Shown here one piece after another: positions 23,201 to 33,260 of a stretch of 64,000 nt of DNA. Position 1 is the first letter of the stretch. Each line of letters opens with the position of its first letter. A program made the position numbers and the translations under genes. The stretch spans positions 2,170,001-2,234,000 of the forward strand of contig BSYQ01000011.1 in the NCBI GenBank assembly GCA_030272585.1, in the 5' to 3' direction. The stretch is from Bryopsis sp. KO-2023. Lineage: Eukaryota; Chlorophyta; Ulvophyceae; Bryopsidales; Bryopsidaceae. Under the pieces are notes generated by a model. The model saw nothing but the letters and a program-made list of their open reading frames with translations. It did not search any database and was not told the origin of the DNA.

Positions 23201-23977
23201 GAGGTTACCATACGTACTTTGGAAAATTTCCTGAGGCCATATGCTGAGAGGTATCCCCATAAGTGGGTTGAGTATTTACCTACAGCAGAGTTTGCAGCAA
23301 ACAATGCAGTGAATGCGAGTACAGGGTTCGCACCTGCATACTTGATGTATGGGTACCATCCAGAAACACCAAACATTGGTGGGACGGCAACGCAATTTCA
23401 AGTGGAAGCAGTTAAGACTATGGTAGCACGGATGGCACAGGACTTAGATACCGCAAAAGCATATTACTCGAGAGCACAACACAGAATGTGTGTGAGTGCA
23501 AACAAGAAGAGGAAAGATATTGCTTTTGAGAAAGGGGATAAAGTCCTGATAAAAAGCCGTTTTATTCCGTTGGCTGCTTTGAACAAAGTGAGTCCAAAAC
23601 TGCGCCGTCGATTTGTGGGTCCCTTTGAAATTGTGGAGAAAATATCAAAGGTGGCTTACAGAGTTCAACTTCCGGAAACATGGCTCATTCACCCAGTGTT
23701 TCATGTTTCTAAGTTCAAGCGTTATCACGCCTCGAGTGATAACAGCAGGCAAATACAACCTCCAGAAGGAGAGTTGATTGGTAGCGAAGTAGAGTATGAG
23801 GTCGAAAATATCCTAAGGGCTAGAGGTAAACGCAATCGCGAATACCTAGTGCTGTGGAAAGGATACGATCTACTTGACGCTACTTGGGAACCTGAAGCTA
23901 ATCTGGTTAACGCACCAGATATACTTCGCGCATTTAAAGAGAAAGAAAGAAAAGAGTTGCAGAAAGGAAGAGAATAG
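20237..23977 (+). CDS. Gypsy-B1 pol with chromodomain
   Basis: A single long frame (1246 codons from the first ATG, open further upstream through a basic stretch to the gag end). Order: protease (FIDCGSTANYI, about residue 92), RT (FIDDILIFS, about 472), RNase H (about 615), integrase zinc-binding HHCC region (about 820-865, ending CPVCQQIK), integrase DDE core (TTDLVTDLP about 891, VSDRDPRF about 950) and a C-terminal chromodomain (REYLVLWKGYDLLDATWEPE, about 1190-1235). The chromodomain defines a chromovirus and in relatives guides integration to modified histones. Confidence 0.95.
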   Translation: MDAPHASSTSLPSVSESVGSLESQSSLQESLPADVDDSGSETTQRSTTERVNVSEVRSTSSTKGDTCPLLKIQEVPVRGYEVKARIKTTDLYAFIDCGSTANYINDKVARDLGLSITPSSKRAMLANGDIKELAGSCNNLRVKIGGLKCKMKADLFPDLGYDLILGMPWLQKENPRIDFQQNEISVCKNSQVFHLPLRHPTQESMEPERKVQSILQEVPVTECSAKRMMRHLKTETAFMVVVQESEEKALGQHELPDAIERTQPFNTEDEIGKLIRSDTPAEIKKVVETHRGVFPRDLPPGIPPKRKGHEFKIDLEDPTPIHRPIYKLSPAELDEVKAQVDYLLEQKKIKPSESPWGAPILFVPKKDGGLRMCVDYRWINKVTVKNRYPLPLPEELMDRVFKAKVFSKLDLRSGYWQFPVRPSDTDKTAFRTRYGHFEFLVAPFGLTNCPAQFQTLVQDLLTEFLDDFVVVFIDDILIFSENMEQHAEHLEKVLARLAEYQLFAKASKSELAVATVDYLGYRISGSGLKPQEQKVKAVKEWKELQSVSDVRSFLGMVSYYRKFIPQFAHVAGPLHDLVKKDHPWRWGQVERGAFNELKKRLSQAPVLIFPDASLPYTVITDASNEAIGAVLTQDHGEGLQPIAYLSRRFKPAELNYAPYDKELCAICYAMVQWRHYLEGCAGGVTVFTDHQPLTHILSQRNLSRTQARWLEAGYLTSINPKISYIKGKANVLADALSRSVPKPVETAMNISTWQVHQASQDEWKQALQADNSLVKILRKLESGEEVEGYFLREGILWTVPKRGLVEKVVVPKGQRNKIMKECHETPSAGHTGPARTGEILARRYWWKGWMNELKAFVRECPVCQQIKADTQKPMGLLQPLPIPERKWEQITTDLVTDLPASNGFTAVAVFVDRLTKFVHFAPCTKEITAAGYAQLFIEHVYRNHGLPKVIVSDRDPRFTSKFWQTLFKALGTEIRMSTAYHPQTDGQSEVTIRTLENFLRPYAERYPHKWVEYLPTAEFAANNAVNASTGFAPAYLMYGYHPETPNIGGTATQFQVEAVKTMVARMAQDLDTAKAYYSRAQHRMCVSANKKRKDIAFEKGDKVLIKSRFIPLAALNKVSPKLRRRFVGPFEIVEKISKVAYRVQLPETWLIHPVFHVSKFKRYHASSDNSRQIQPPEGELIGSEVEYEVENILRARGKRNREYLVLWKGYDLLDATWEPEANLVNAPDILRAFKEKERKELQKGRE

Positions 23978-24427
23978 GGAAACAGAGTGTTTGATGGCTA
24001 AGGTGGAACTCCTTATAGCAAGGGGGCGCGAAAAAGGATACCTTAGAAAAACTCTGTCGACTTCCAAACCAACTCTTTATCTTTAATGCGTTAGGTGCCT
24101 AAGTTATTTGGCTGGCGCAGTAAGTGTAGCTTCAGTAGTACTTTAGAAACCGGGCAAACGATGTCACATTCGAGATAGTGTGGTTGTTCCGAGAAAACCC
24201 CTATCAAGTGACGTGTTGAGGTGGTCTTGACGAGACTCCAACCGAGCAAAACGTTGGTGTCTCACCCCAATAACCCAACGAGGAAAGTGTACGAGTCACC
24301 CAGCCTTATAAGCGCAGCCCTCGAACCATTTTGCCCTAGTGTTTGTGTGAACGGAGCGAGCTCCTGAGTGAAAAAGAGTCTAAAGACGCACAAACCGTTG
24401 TTTATATCTTTCTTTCCGACAAACATA
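23978..24427 (+). promoter_or_regulatory. Gypsy-B1 leader and putative internal promoter of ORF3
   Basis: A 450-bp untranslated gap between pol and ORF3. It holds a TATA-like TTATAAG (24306-24312) and, about 15 bp downstream, CATTTTGCCCTAG (24327-24339). Gypsy-A keeps a similar CATTTTGTCCTGG at 28830-28842 at the corresponding place. This fits a subgenomic promoter or start region for ORF3, though a splice acceptor function is possible too. Confidence 0.45.
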
Positions 24428-26242
24428 ATGGCTGCCGACACACCCGCCGCAATTATTGCGAGGTTGGAAGCGGAGGTAGCTCAAAAAGAAGAGGAGCTGC
24501 AGCACTTTGTTACGACCGCAGAGGAGGTGCTGCAGAACAATGAGGCCTTAACCCGGCAGCTCTCAGAGTTGAGTGACCGGACGAAAGCAGCTGAGGCTGC
24601 GAAGGAGGCAGCGGAGAAAGCCAAGGAAAAGGCGGAGGCGGAAAAGAAAGAAGCGGAGGACAAGACCAAGGTCTTGGAGGAAAAATTGGAAGCCATGAAG
24701 CTGAAGAAGCAGCGGTTCCAATCTCACATGATGGCTAACCATCGTGAGAATGACCTCCGTAAACAAGCTCTCGGGGGAATGGTGGATCGATTTACCGCGG
24801 TAGAGGAAACGCTGCAGCGAGCTGTAGCAACCGCGTGGAGTGCAGCAGCCAACAACCTTAAGAAGGAATTGGCAGAACAAGAGCTGCAGATCGATTTGCT
24901 GGGAGAGTCCCTCAGAGACGGCTCTGAAAAACTTCAAGTGCAGAGCGAAACAACGGACAAGATGCTGCGTTTGAACCCGGCGGTACCAGCACCACGGGTA
25001 CGCGAAGAACTGGATCGCCAAGTCCAAGTTCTGTTGTCAAACGCAACACTTGATCTGGAACCGTCCAAGGACGATGATGCGGGAGGCTCAAGCAAGGGCA
25101 AGGGGAAAGGGAAAAACAAACGCCCAAGCTCGCCGTGTAAGGATGCAGATCCACACGGAAAGAGAAGGCGAGAGGATGGTGACGATGAAGGTGGTGAGCC
25201 ACCGAGGGATCGTATGCCTGGAGATGCAGCAAGAGCCAACTTGTTACTCAAGTTAAAGGCTGCCGCATTAAAGACTCCAGCACCCTCACAACCAGCACCA
25301 ACAGTTCAGACTCCCGGAGATGAGGCTACCGCAATAGCACCGGGGGAGGACTTATTCGACATGAGAGAGGAGGAGCTTTTGGACTTGGATTTTAACGAAG
25401 AAATTGACTTCGGCAGTCCACCTCCTAGGCTCGAAGGTCCTAGTTCTGAACTGGAGGACGGGGAAATCAGGAATGATGAAGGGCCAAGCCAGGTGACAGA
25501 GGTTCAGCGTGCGGTCCATCCACCGTTGGAGTTAGCTCCAACAGAAGCAGCACTTCGGGCTTTCCGAGAAAAGGTTAAGCTCAGAAGACTAAGGGCGGCT
25601 GCTCAGGACAAAGTGGATGCTGCACCCGGCGAAGTGAACCTGTCACGGGAGGATATCGAGGAGGCTTGCAACCCCATCACTGCGTCAGAGAAATGGCCGA
25701 AGGTCCAATATACTAACCCCAGGGACCGAGCCTTGCAAAATTACCGTGGCAACCGGCACTTTCACGAGTTGCCCATGTGCATTTGGTGCGGGAGAAGCCC
25801 AATGCAGGCAAGTGCTCAGCGGCTGACGCAGAAGAAGTATTCCGTCCTTCCTTGTGGGTATCACCTCGTGTGTGATGCTCACTGGTTGGCATACTCGATG
25901 CTGGGGCGCATCGTCACGGCGGTCCAAAAAGTCGCGGAAGTGGACAACAAGTCCATCGCCACCGTCTCCCCATTCTCTCTACCTGCCCATATGTTGAAGC
26001 TGACACGCTCGACGTTCGAAGAAATCCCTCCGTTCCCGGCTGAGCACGAGAAGTTGCCACACTGCAACATGTGTGTGAAGCGGCAGCTCAAGGTGTCCGG
26101 CATCACAAGGGATCTGCCATTCCTAAAATCCAAGAGGGTGGCTGCCGCATTTGATCCCTGTGTCCGGTATCGTGCAGTGCAGCAAGCGCATGCGCAAGAG
26201 CAGCGTGCTATCCAGCAAGCGCAAGCGCAGGAACAGCGTTAA
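24428..26242 (+). CDS. Gypsy-B1 ORF3, coiled coil plus RING-like finger
   Basis: A 604-codon frame in the env position. I take the start as MAADTPAAI, shared with the second copy. Residues 10-200 are an Ala/Glu/Lys-rich coiled coil. A basic, nuclear-signal-like stretch follows (KGKGKGKNKRPSS). The middle is acidic. The C-terminal third has an ordered Cys/His pattern: CIWC (about residue 450), 21 residues, CGYHLVC, two residues, H-W, 60 residues, then CNMC (about 545). This resembles a RING-type cross-brace with one His for Cys. There is no signal peptide or membrane span, so it is not a classical env. The tail is AQEQ-rich. Confidence 0.75.
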   Translation: MAADTPAAIIARLEAEVAQKEEELQHFVTTAEEVLQNNEALTRQLSELSDRTKAAEAAKEAAEKAKEKAEAEKKEAEDKTKVLEEKLEAMKLKKQRFQSHMMANHRENDLRKQALGGMVDRFTAVEETLQRAVATAWSAAANNLKKELAEQELQIDLLGESLRDGSEKLQVQSETTDKMLRLNPAVPAPRVREELDRQVQVLLSNATLDLEPSKDDDAGGSSKGKGKGKNKRPSSPCKDADPHGKRRREDGDDEGGEPPRDRMPGDAARANLLLKLKAAALKTPAPSQPAPTVQTPGDEATAIAPGEDLFDMREEELLDLDFNEEIDFGSPPPRLEGPSSELEDGEIRNDEGPSQVTEVQRAVHPPLELAPTEAALRAFREKVKLRRLRAAAQDKVDAAPGEVNLSREDIEEACNPITASEKWPKVQYTNPRDRALQNYRGNRHFHELPMCIWCGRSPMQASAQRLTQKKYSVLPCGYHLVCDAHWLAYSMLGRIVTAVQKVAEVDNKSIATVSPFSLPAHMLKLTRSTFEEIPPFPAEHEKLPHCNMCVKRQLKVSGITRDLPFLKSKRVAAAFDPCVRYRAVQQAHAQEQRAIQQAQAQEQR

Positions 26243-26434
26243 GGAGGAGGGAAAAGGAGTTATCGTCGACCAAGTGTGTGCGTGCAGCAGCTGTCAGAGA
26301 CGTCAGAGCACGAGACAGGTCCAAGACAGTTGGGTGTGGGTATGGGAGTGGGTGAGTTTTGTGTTTGTGTTTTTGTGTTTTTGTTTTCTTTGTGTTTTGG
26401 TGTGCGTGGGCGCCCACTTTTTGCGCCACTTTTA

Positions 26435-26853
26435 TGTTAGTCTTTTAGCGCTATACGAGGTAGTTTGGGATAGAGCCGAGGGTGGCTGACGCATGTGGGT
26501 TCACGAGTAAGACAGATTAGACCCAGAGTTTGGGGCATGCGTCAGCGTACTACACTTAGGGGTACTTAAGAGGCCCACTCGTTGTTTTGACACTTATAGT
26601 TACTTTGTAAGAACTCGGGATTCGTGGGATTGGTGTGTTCCCGCTTGTGTGTGTTTTTGTGTGTGTGTGTTAAGTGTTTGCCTGACGCAATCACTTCCCA
26701 ACCTAAGTGCTCTAGTAGCGTTCACAACCGCGCTAGCTAGAGAGTTGTCTAAGCCAACAAACCCCACAAGTATACTTGCGTTAGCCAGCAAGTTATCACG
26801 AATCCAACCAACACAGCCGACCACTATTGCGTCACCCACAAGCTTCACTATCA
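26435..26853 (+). repeat. Gypsy-B1 3' LTR
   Basis: A 419-bp direct repeat of the 5' LTR with the same TGTTAG start and CTATCA end. It is preceded by a GT-rich stretch. Confidence 0.93.
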
Positions 26854-28315
26854 CAAGCCTATCTTTGAAAGGATGGAACGAGGGGTTTCTCCGTAATACA
26901 AGCTGGACGACGGGTTCTTGTATTATACCAAGACAGACCCAGGTCCTAGTTTGCTTGTGGTCCCTGCTTCTTTCTAGAAACGGATTCTGGAAGAGCATCA
27001 CGACGTTCCCAGTGCCGGTCATGTTGGAGCAGACCGCATGACCGAAGTACTTACCCGCAGTTACTGGTGGAAAGGCGTTGGGTTAGCCGTAAAGGCATAC
27101 GTGAAAACGTGCCCAACTTGTCAACTAAACAAATCGGACTTGCAAAGACAGAAAGGTCTTTTGCAGCCGTTGCCTATCCCAGACCAGAAATGGGAACAGA
27201 TCACGACGGACTTGGTTACCGACCTACCGTCTTCCCATGGCTTCACAGCAATCGCTGTCTTTGTAGACCGATTGACGAAGTATGCGAGGTTCGTACCCTG
27301 TAACAAAACTATCACGGCGCCAGAATACGCAAAGCTGTTCGTGGAGAACATATACAAACACTACGGGCTGCCTAAAATCATAGTTTCGGATCGGGATCCA
27401 AGGTTCACAAGTTTGTTCTGGACCTCCCTTTTCAAACTTTTAGGTACCCAGCTCCGGATGAGCACTGCATACCATCCTCAAACGGATGGGCAGTCGGAAG
27501 TCACCATCCGGGTGCTGGAGGATTTCCTGCGTCCGTATGTGGAACGGTACCCAGACCGTTGGGTGGATTATTTGCCGACCGCGGAATTTGCCGCAAATAA
27601 TTCACGGAATGTCTCCACAGGCTACGCGCCAGCCCATCTTCTGTATGGCCAGAACATGGGGCAGATAGTTGTTGCCAGGAAGGGAGTTCGGACGGGCGAT
27701 GAATCGGAAATGGCGGCTGAGATGGTACGTCGAATGGACGACCAAATGCGAAACGCTAAGGCGAAATACGCAGAGGCACAGAACCGCATGTGCACCTCAG
27801 CAAACAAACGTCGAAGGAAAGTGGATTTTCAGGTTGGCGATGAAGTGCTGGTACAAAGCAAGTATATTCCCCTTGCTTCACTTCAGAAAATCCCACCGAA
27901 AATCCGCCGGCGATTTGTTGGACCTTTCCGGGTGGCTAGCCGAATTGGGGCTGTCGCCTACCGTCTTGACCTTCCCGACCACTGGAAAATCCACCCAACT
28001 TTCCATGTGTCGAAACTGAAGGCTTACTCTCGGCTTGATGACGATCAGCGAGAGATAGACGCTCCAGAGGGGGAGCTAGTGGATGGAACCATCGAATTCG
28101 AGGTCGAGCGCATCCTTAGAGATCGGGGCACTACTCGCAAGGAGTACCTGATCCTTTGGAAGGGCTACGATTTGATGGAATCCACCTGGGAGCCAGAAAG
28201 CCACCTGGCCAATGCCCAGGACTTGCTTAAGGAGTACTTAGCCAACAAACCGGAGAATAAACAAGTGACCCAGTCTAAGAAAAAGACTAGGGCCCAACGC
28301 AGAACTCGAACCTAA
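26854..28315 (+). CDS. Gypsy-A pol, integrase-chromodomain part
   Basis: The distal part of Gypsy-A pol, separated from the rest by Gypsy-B1. It shows the CxxC end of the integrase zinc domain (CPTCQLNKSD), the DDE core (TTDLVTDLPSSHGF, VSDRDPRFTS), the HPTFHVSKLKAY stretch and a C-terminal chromodomain (KEYLILWKGYDLMESTWEPE). The sequence is clearly related to, but diverged from, Gypsy-B. Confidence 0.9.
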
Positions 28316-28998
28316 ACAGGGATCATTACCACTCTGTTCACGCTCGACTTAATACTATCCTTCCAGCTGGGGGAAAAATATTAAGCCGAGAAAGTCGATT
28401 TGGAACGCTATCCAGATGGGATACCAAAAAGACTTAGGAAAAGAGCACCAAGTAGAACTCCCGGAAAAGCCTAGAAAGTTTCCATCTTTTCCGGCGAACG
28501 GGTTGCTATCTTTTCCCGTGACAGAACTGTGAACGGTTCGCAGGACGGGCTAGGGGTCAGTTTTCTTTCCGGGGAGGTTTACCTAACGCACAACTCACAC
28601 GCTCATAGCGACTGACAACAGGTGATGGGGACATTGGATCAAGTGATGGGTTAATGTCCGACCTGGAGGTCACGTGATTGCGCCGCAGGTGGAACTGAGT
28701 TGACATAAGCAAGTTAGGGTAAAATCAAATAGGCACAAACCCGTGTGGTGACGGCGACCTCCATAGAGTGTCACGTTACCGAGGTACGTTAGCTAATACG
28801 CCTAGCGTATCTTAAAGCGGACTTGCGATCATTTTGTCCTGGTTATTCTCGGCGCGCATACAGAAAAGTCGGAGACTAGTCGGAGAACAAAGCGCAGCCA
28901 ACAAAAAGAGAATGCCAAAGCACAGCCCGATCATGTGGCGCAGTGGTGATAAAGCGGTTGAGGGAAAGGAGGCTAGTGGAAAACAATTGGGTGGCAGC
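28316..28998 (+). promoter_or_regulatory. Gypsy-A leader between pol and ORF3
   Basis: Untranslated DNA in the same position as the Gypsy-B leader. It contains CATTTTGTCCTGG (28830-28842), which parallels the motif upstream of ORF3 in Gypsy-B, but no clear TATA box. The hAT element begins at its distal end. Confidence 0.4.
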
Positions 28999-29008
28999 CA
29001 TACTATGG

Positions 29009-29340
29009 ATCCGATCACGATCTAATCGGTCACGGATTGATCGGTCCGACCGATTAAATCGTGATCGGGTTTTCCCGATCAGATCGATCGCCGATCAAAT
29101 CGGTTTGGCCGATCATCGATGGAGATCGGCCGATCACCATTCTGATCGGCTGACCGATGAAATCGGCCGACTATGAACGGCCGATCACGATCACACCGTT
29201 CGACATCGGCCGATCAAGCGCCGACCGGGCGAGGCGCTTGATCGTGATCGTGGTCGTGATCGGTTGCGCCGTTCAAAGTCGGTTCGCGCCGATTATGGTC
29301 GGCGCAAGGCCGATTATGATCGGCCCCTCGTTACGTAGCC
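29009..29340. repeat. hAT left subterminal CGATCA array
   Basis: A dense series of CCGATCA, CGATCACGATC and GATCGGCC words in both orientations, matched by a similar array at 45830-46260. In studied hAT elements subterminal repeats bind transposase; that role is inferred here. Confidence 0.85.
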
Positions 29341-29664
29341 GCATCTGGTCATGCTTGGCGCCGGTGGTTACTCACGGTCTGTTCGTACACGGATTCTGTT
29401 CCCATCAACACCTTATACTGCTCAGGTCACCTCGTGGCCACTCGCGACGTGGAAAATGGTTCGGCATGGAAAGGGAAAAGCGCGCGTTACTGCCCCAAAA
29501 CAGCTGCACCGTATCTTCGGACCACAGAGGCGGAGTGGATCTGGAACCGGATCTGCGGAGGGTTTGGGAAGTCGTCCTGAGGGCAGTGTTCCATCCGTGG
29601 AGCAACAGGGCTCAGGGCGAACGTCCGACCCCGAAAACAGTGCGTTACTCCAATTTCTGAGCTG

Positions 29665-32563
29665 GTGTGTTGCTTTGTTTTCAACCTGGTCACTGGAGGT
29701 GACTGCCTTGTGCAACTGACTCAGCTAGGGGGGTGGGTGAAGTGTTTGTGCTGCCCTGCAGTGATAGGATCTGGTACAATTGAGACACTGCTGATTGCAG
29801 ATGTGAATCCAGATGGTGGGAAGCAGGGTAATACCTGGGTTGATCCGATGTTTGTGACAAATGAAGCTGGAAAGCTGATGCTGTTCAAGGATCAACGTAA
29901 CAAGACTGTTGTATCATGCAGAATCTGTGGTGACAACCTTGTATATATCAAGGGTGGCAGGATCCCACTTGTCAACCATGCAGCCAAACATGGTATCAGA
30001 AGCAGCACTGAACTGGACCTGGCTGTTAGTGTTGGATTCGATGTTTATCGAGCACAAGTTGTAGAGCATGAGGAAAGGAATCAGAAACGGAGCCGACAGG
30101 GGGAAAAGATCATATCGTTTGGGAAGCAAAAAACCCTGACATACGTCTCAAAATGGGGGGCCACTTCCCGGGAGTTCAAACAGTATCGGGACAAGGTGAT
30201 GTGCTTTGTGGTCAGTACTGGGGCACCGTTCAGAATCGTGGAAGACGACCACTTTCGCAAACTCTGCAGCCAACTGAACGCATCTGCTCCGGCTCTGTCG
30301 GCCAAATCCATGTCCCATTGTGTTGGTCAGGCTGCCAAGGATCTGAGGAAGAAGTTGCAGGAACTGAATCTGACCAGATTTAGACCCTGTTTTGTTGCTG
30401 ACGGGTGGTCCCAGCAACACAAGCACTGGCTTGCCATGGGCGCCGTGTATATCCACCGGGATCTGGAACGGGACATGTTCGAACTGAAGCGGATCAGCCT
30501 CGGCACCTGGGAGATGAACGGAACTGCAACTGCTAAGATGATCTGCCAAAAAATGAACGAAATCAGGAAGGAGTTCAATCTGGATCAGTATCGGGCCAGC
30601 ATAGTCACAGATCATGAGGCCAGGATGGGTCTCGCTTGCGAGCAGGAGAATCTGTACGACTGGCACGGATGCGGAACCCATCGGATCAACCTCGGTGTCA
30701 AGAAAGCCTTCAAGCACGCCCCAACTGATCTGAGCAATTTAGTGACCAGGGTACACGACATCTGCAGGACCGTCATGGGTGCCTCCACTCATTGGGAAAA
30801 GCTGAAGGAGTTTCAGATCAATCGGGTGGGGAAAGAACGAGCTGAACAGGAAGCACAACGTGCCCAGGCTGCCCGCCAATTGGTGGCTGATCAGATCGCT
30901 TCATCGACGGGTGCCTCAGGGGTAGGCATCAGCATGGTTGATCAGACCCTGCCTGTAGATTTAGAGGAGGAGGTTCAGATTGTGGATGCTCCAGAAGAGG
31001 AGGCTAATGAGAACGAAGACCTGAGTCAGGAGCAAGCTGACCAAATAGCACCTGACCGGATGTATTCAAGCGATGAAGAACCTTGTCCCGACGATCTGGA
31101 TGATGTGGAGGAACCTGCCGACTGCCCTGGACCTGTTCGGAGATCACAGAAAGTGCTGAGATTGACCTTGGAAGTGGAGACCCGCTGGAATTCAACCTGG
31201 TATATGATACATCGGTTTCTGATCCTGAAACCTGATTTGATCAAGCTCCTTGTACTCCTTCCCCCCCAATACATGCTCAGCTCTGAAGACTGGAGTACCC
31301 TGCTGGAATTGTACCACACTCTGAAGCCGTACAAGGAAGCCACGAAAGTATTGGAGGCAGAAAAAAAGGTTACGGGCAGTGCCGTTCTGATGCTCATGGC
31401 CCGGATCAGTGCTGCGGTAGACGCCATGGTGTTTCAGGATCAAAATGTGACAGCCTTTCGGGACAAACTCCGCACCTTCATGGACAAGGAATTCGATGAC
31501 CCCGAATGGCTCCTGGCAGTGGGGTGCATGCAGCATCTGGATCCGACCCGCCTGGCACTGGACGACCCTGAGCTGACTCGGTATCTGTGGGGATCCCGGG
31601 GAGCCTTTCCAAAACTGGTGCACCAATATCCCAGGCCTGATCAGTGGGTTGCAGATGATATAAAGATGCTTTTACTACAGTTCAGGAAGAGGGAGACTAA
31701 GTCTTTCTTCGAGTCCAAGTTGTTTTACAAGAAGGTCTGGTCCGAATAAGTATTCAGTCCAACCTGACAGCCTGTAACCTGAGGCTGTGTACAATCCCAG
31801 TTGTATGGTCCAGAGCGTCTCAACCTCTCTGGCCATACGACACTTGTCCGACTATAATGCATGAGGCACTCAGCGGTACGCGGTCTGGACAGATGGCACC
31901 ATCTGTTCCAGGACGCGGAACTCTGAGTGGTACTGCGAATCTAAGCCGTGGATTTGATAGGACCCGCGGCCATGTCAATGGCCAGGACTTGTCCGTCCTG
32001 AGTCTGAGTCATCAGAGAGTCAGTCGCATCGATGCGATTCTACAGAACCGCACCGAGTGCTCCTGGGTCTGACTGGGGACCTGTTCGGCCTGAGCTGAAC
32101 CAGGTTCATATCAGCAGATGTGCTGAAGGAGTGCGTGCACCTGATGGAGGAATACCAGGGCAGATCAGAAAACAACCCAACAGTTCCCCCTCACCGCGAA
32201 CGAGGAGATCGAAGGAGAAAAAAGAAAAATGAGAATCCAGAACGGGACTGGCTGAGTGTGTGTCCTCCTCCTTCTGGTCCGGGCGGTTCTTTGTCTGAGG
32301 AGTGGAACAGATTTTGTGGGGTGAGAAGAGTGATTCAAAGTACTGCATCTGTTCTGGATTGGTGGAGGGTACACCAAACTGTGTTCCCAACAGTTTCGGC
32401 GCTGGCTGCGGAATACCTTTGCATCCCTGCCTCCAGCGCATCTGTTGAGCGGATGTTCAGTGTGAATGGACATCAGCTCAACAAGCGCAGGAGGCAGATG
32501 GAGGTGTCCAAAGTGCGGGATCTGACCTTGATCCGGGACAATCTGCATATGCTCAGTGAATGA
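29665..32563 (+). CDS. hAT transposase
   Basis: The main frame runs 29665-31749. It has a BED-type zinc finger (CRICGDN, then NHAAKH, about residues 85-110), the hAT catalytic context VADGWSQQHKHW with the first Asp, a second Asp in SIVTDHEARMG, the CGTHRINL motif, and TRWNSTWYMIHRFLILKPDL. The C-terminal dimerisation domain (LDWWRVHQTVFPTVSALAAE, then IPASSASVERMFSVNG) lies in another frame at 32120-32563. The two could be joined by an intron in 31735-32119, but I could not find a splice pair that keeps frame, so decay is also possible. An earlier frame starting MVRHGKGKARVTAPKQ at about 29456 may be a first exon; the true start is unsure. Confidence 0.8.
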
Positions 32564-32639
32564 TCTGTTCTGTCTTGTTTTGCCTAGGTTCTTCTTGGAT
32601 GGGTGGGTGCTGGGTATACATGTTCTGATATGTTCTGCT

Positions 32640-32815
32640 GACCTGTTTTTTTTTTATATGTTGTGTTTTTTTTGATATGTTGTGTTTTTTTTGATATGAT
32701 GTTTTTTTTTTGATATGATCTAGCCTGTTTTTTTTTTTGATATGATCTGGCCTGTTTTTTTTGTTGATATGATTTGGCCTGTTTTTTTTTTGGATATGAT
32801 CTGGCCTGTTTTTTC
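32640..32815. repeat. T-rich tandem repeats between the two hAT genes
   Basis: About five irregular copies of a unit like TTTTTTTTGATATGATCTGG, followed by AT-rich DNA to 33150. It lies between the convergent 3' ends of the two hAT genes. No coding sequence is seen from 32564 to 33239. Confidence 0.7.
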
Positions 32816-33162
32816 TGGAGATGTAAACAAGATTTCAGAACTTCAAAAGTGTCTTAACATTTATGAATCATTTCCAAGTTGGAAATTCCAACCCTTAAGA
32901 CTCCAAAACACATAACTCAGGGCTGAGCAGCAAATAATCAGAAAACATTCTTACACCAAAGCCCATAAGTCCATACAATCCAAGCACTTGACCACCGAAC
33001 AAAACAGAAATGTGGCTCATAAGATCACCATGTTCATTACAACTCCCGTGCACAAAAAAACTGAACAGATCCTCAGAAAAAAAAGCACGGCAGCTCCAGA
33101 AAACAGACGAATCAAAAACAGCGTCAAATTCAAAACCCAATCAGTTGTGAAGGTCCAGATAA

Positions 33163-33260
33163 GATAAGATCAGGTCAGGTTTGGGGTTCACCATTGGTTG
33201 GGGGGAGGAGATAAGATAAGATCAGATCAGGTTTGGGGTTCACCATTGGCTGGGGGGAGG
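33163..33260. repeat. Short direct duplication at the end of hAT ORF2
   Basis: Two adjacent copies of a segment containing GATAAGATAAGATCA, then TTTGGGGTTCACCATTGG, then GGGGGGAG. The second copy includes the stop region of the minus-strand ORF2. Confidence 0.65.

Larger units (their letters stand above)
16771..26853 (+). mobile_element. Gypsy-B1: Ty3/gypsy chromovirus, looks whole
   Basis: A 10.08-kb element with LTRs at 16771-17182 and 26435-26853, inserted in the pol gene of Gypsy-A. CAAGCC appears at both outer edges (16765-16770 and 26854-26859), the target duplication, possibly 5 bp plus a chance match. gag, pol and ORF3 are each open, so the copy looks whole. The two LTRs appear to differ only by a 7-bp length change, which points to a very recent insertion. 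Confidence 0.95.
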
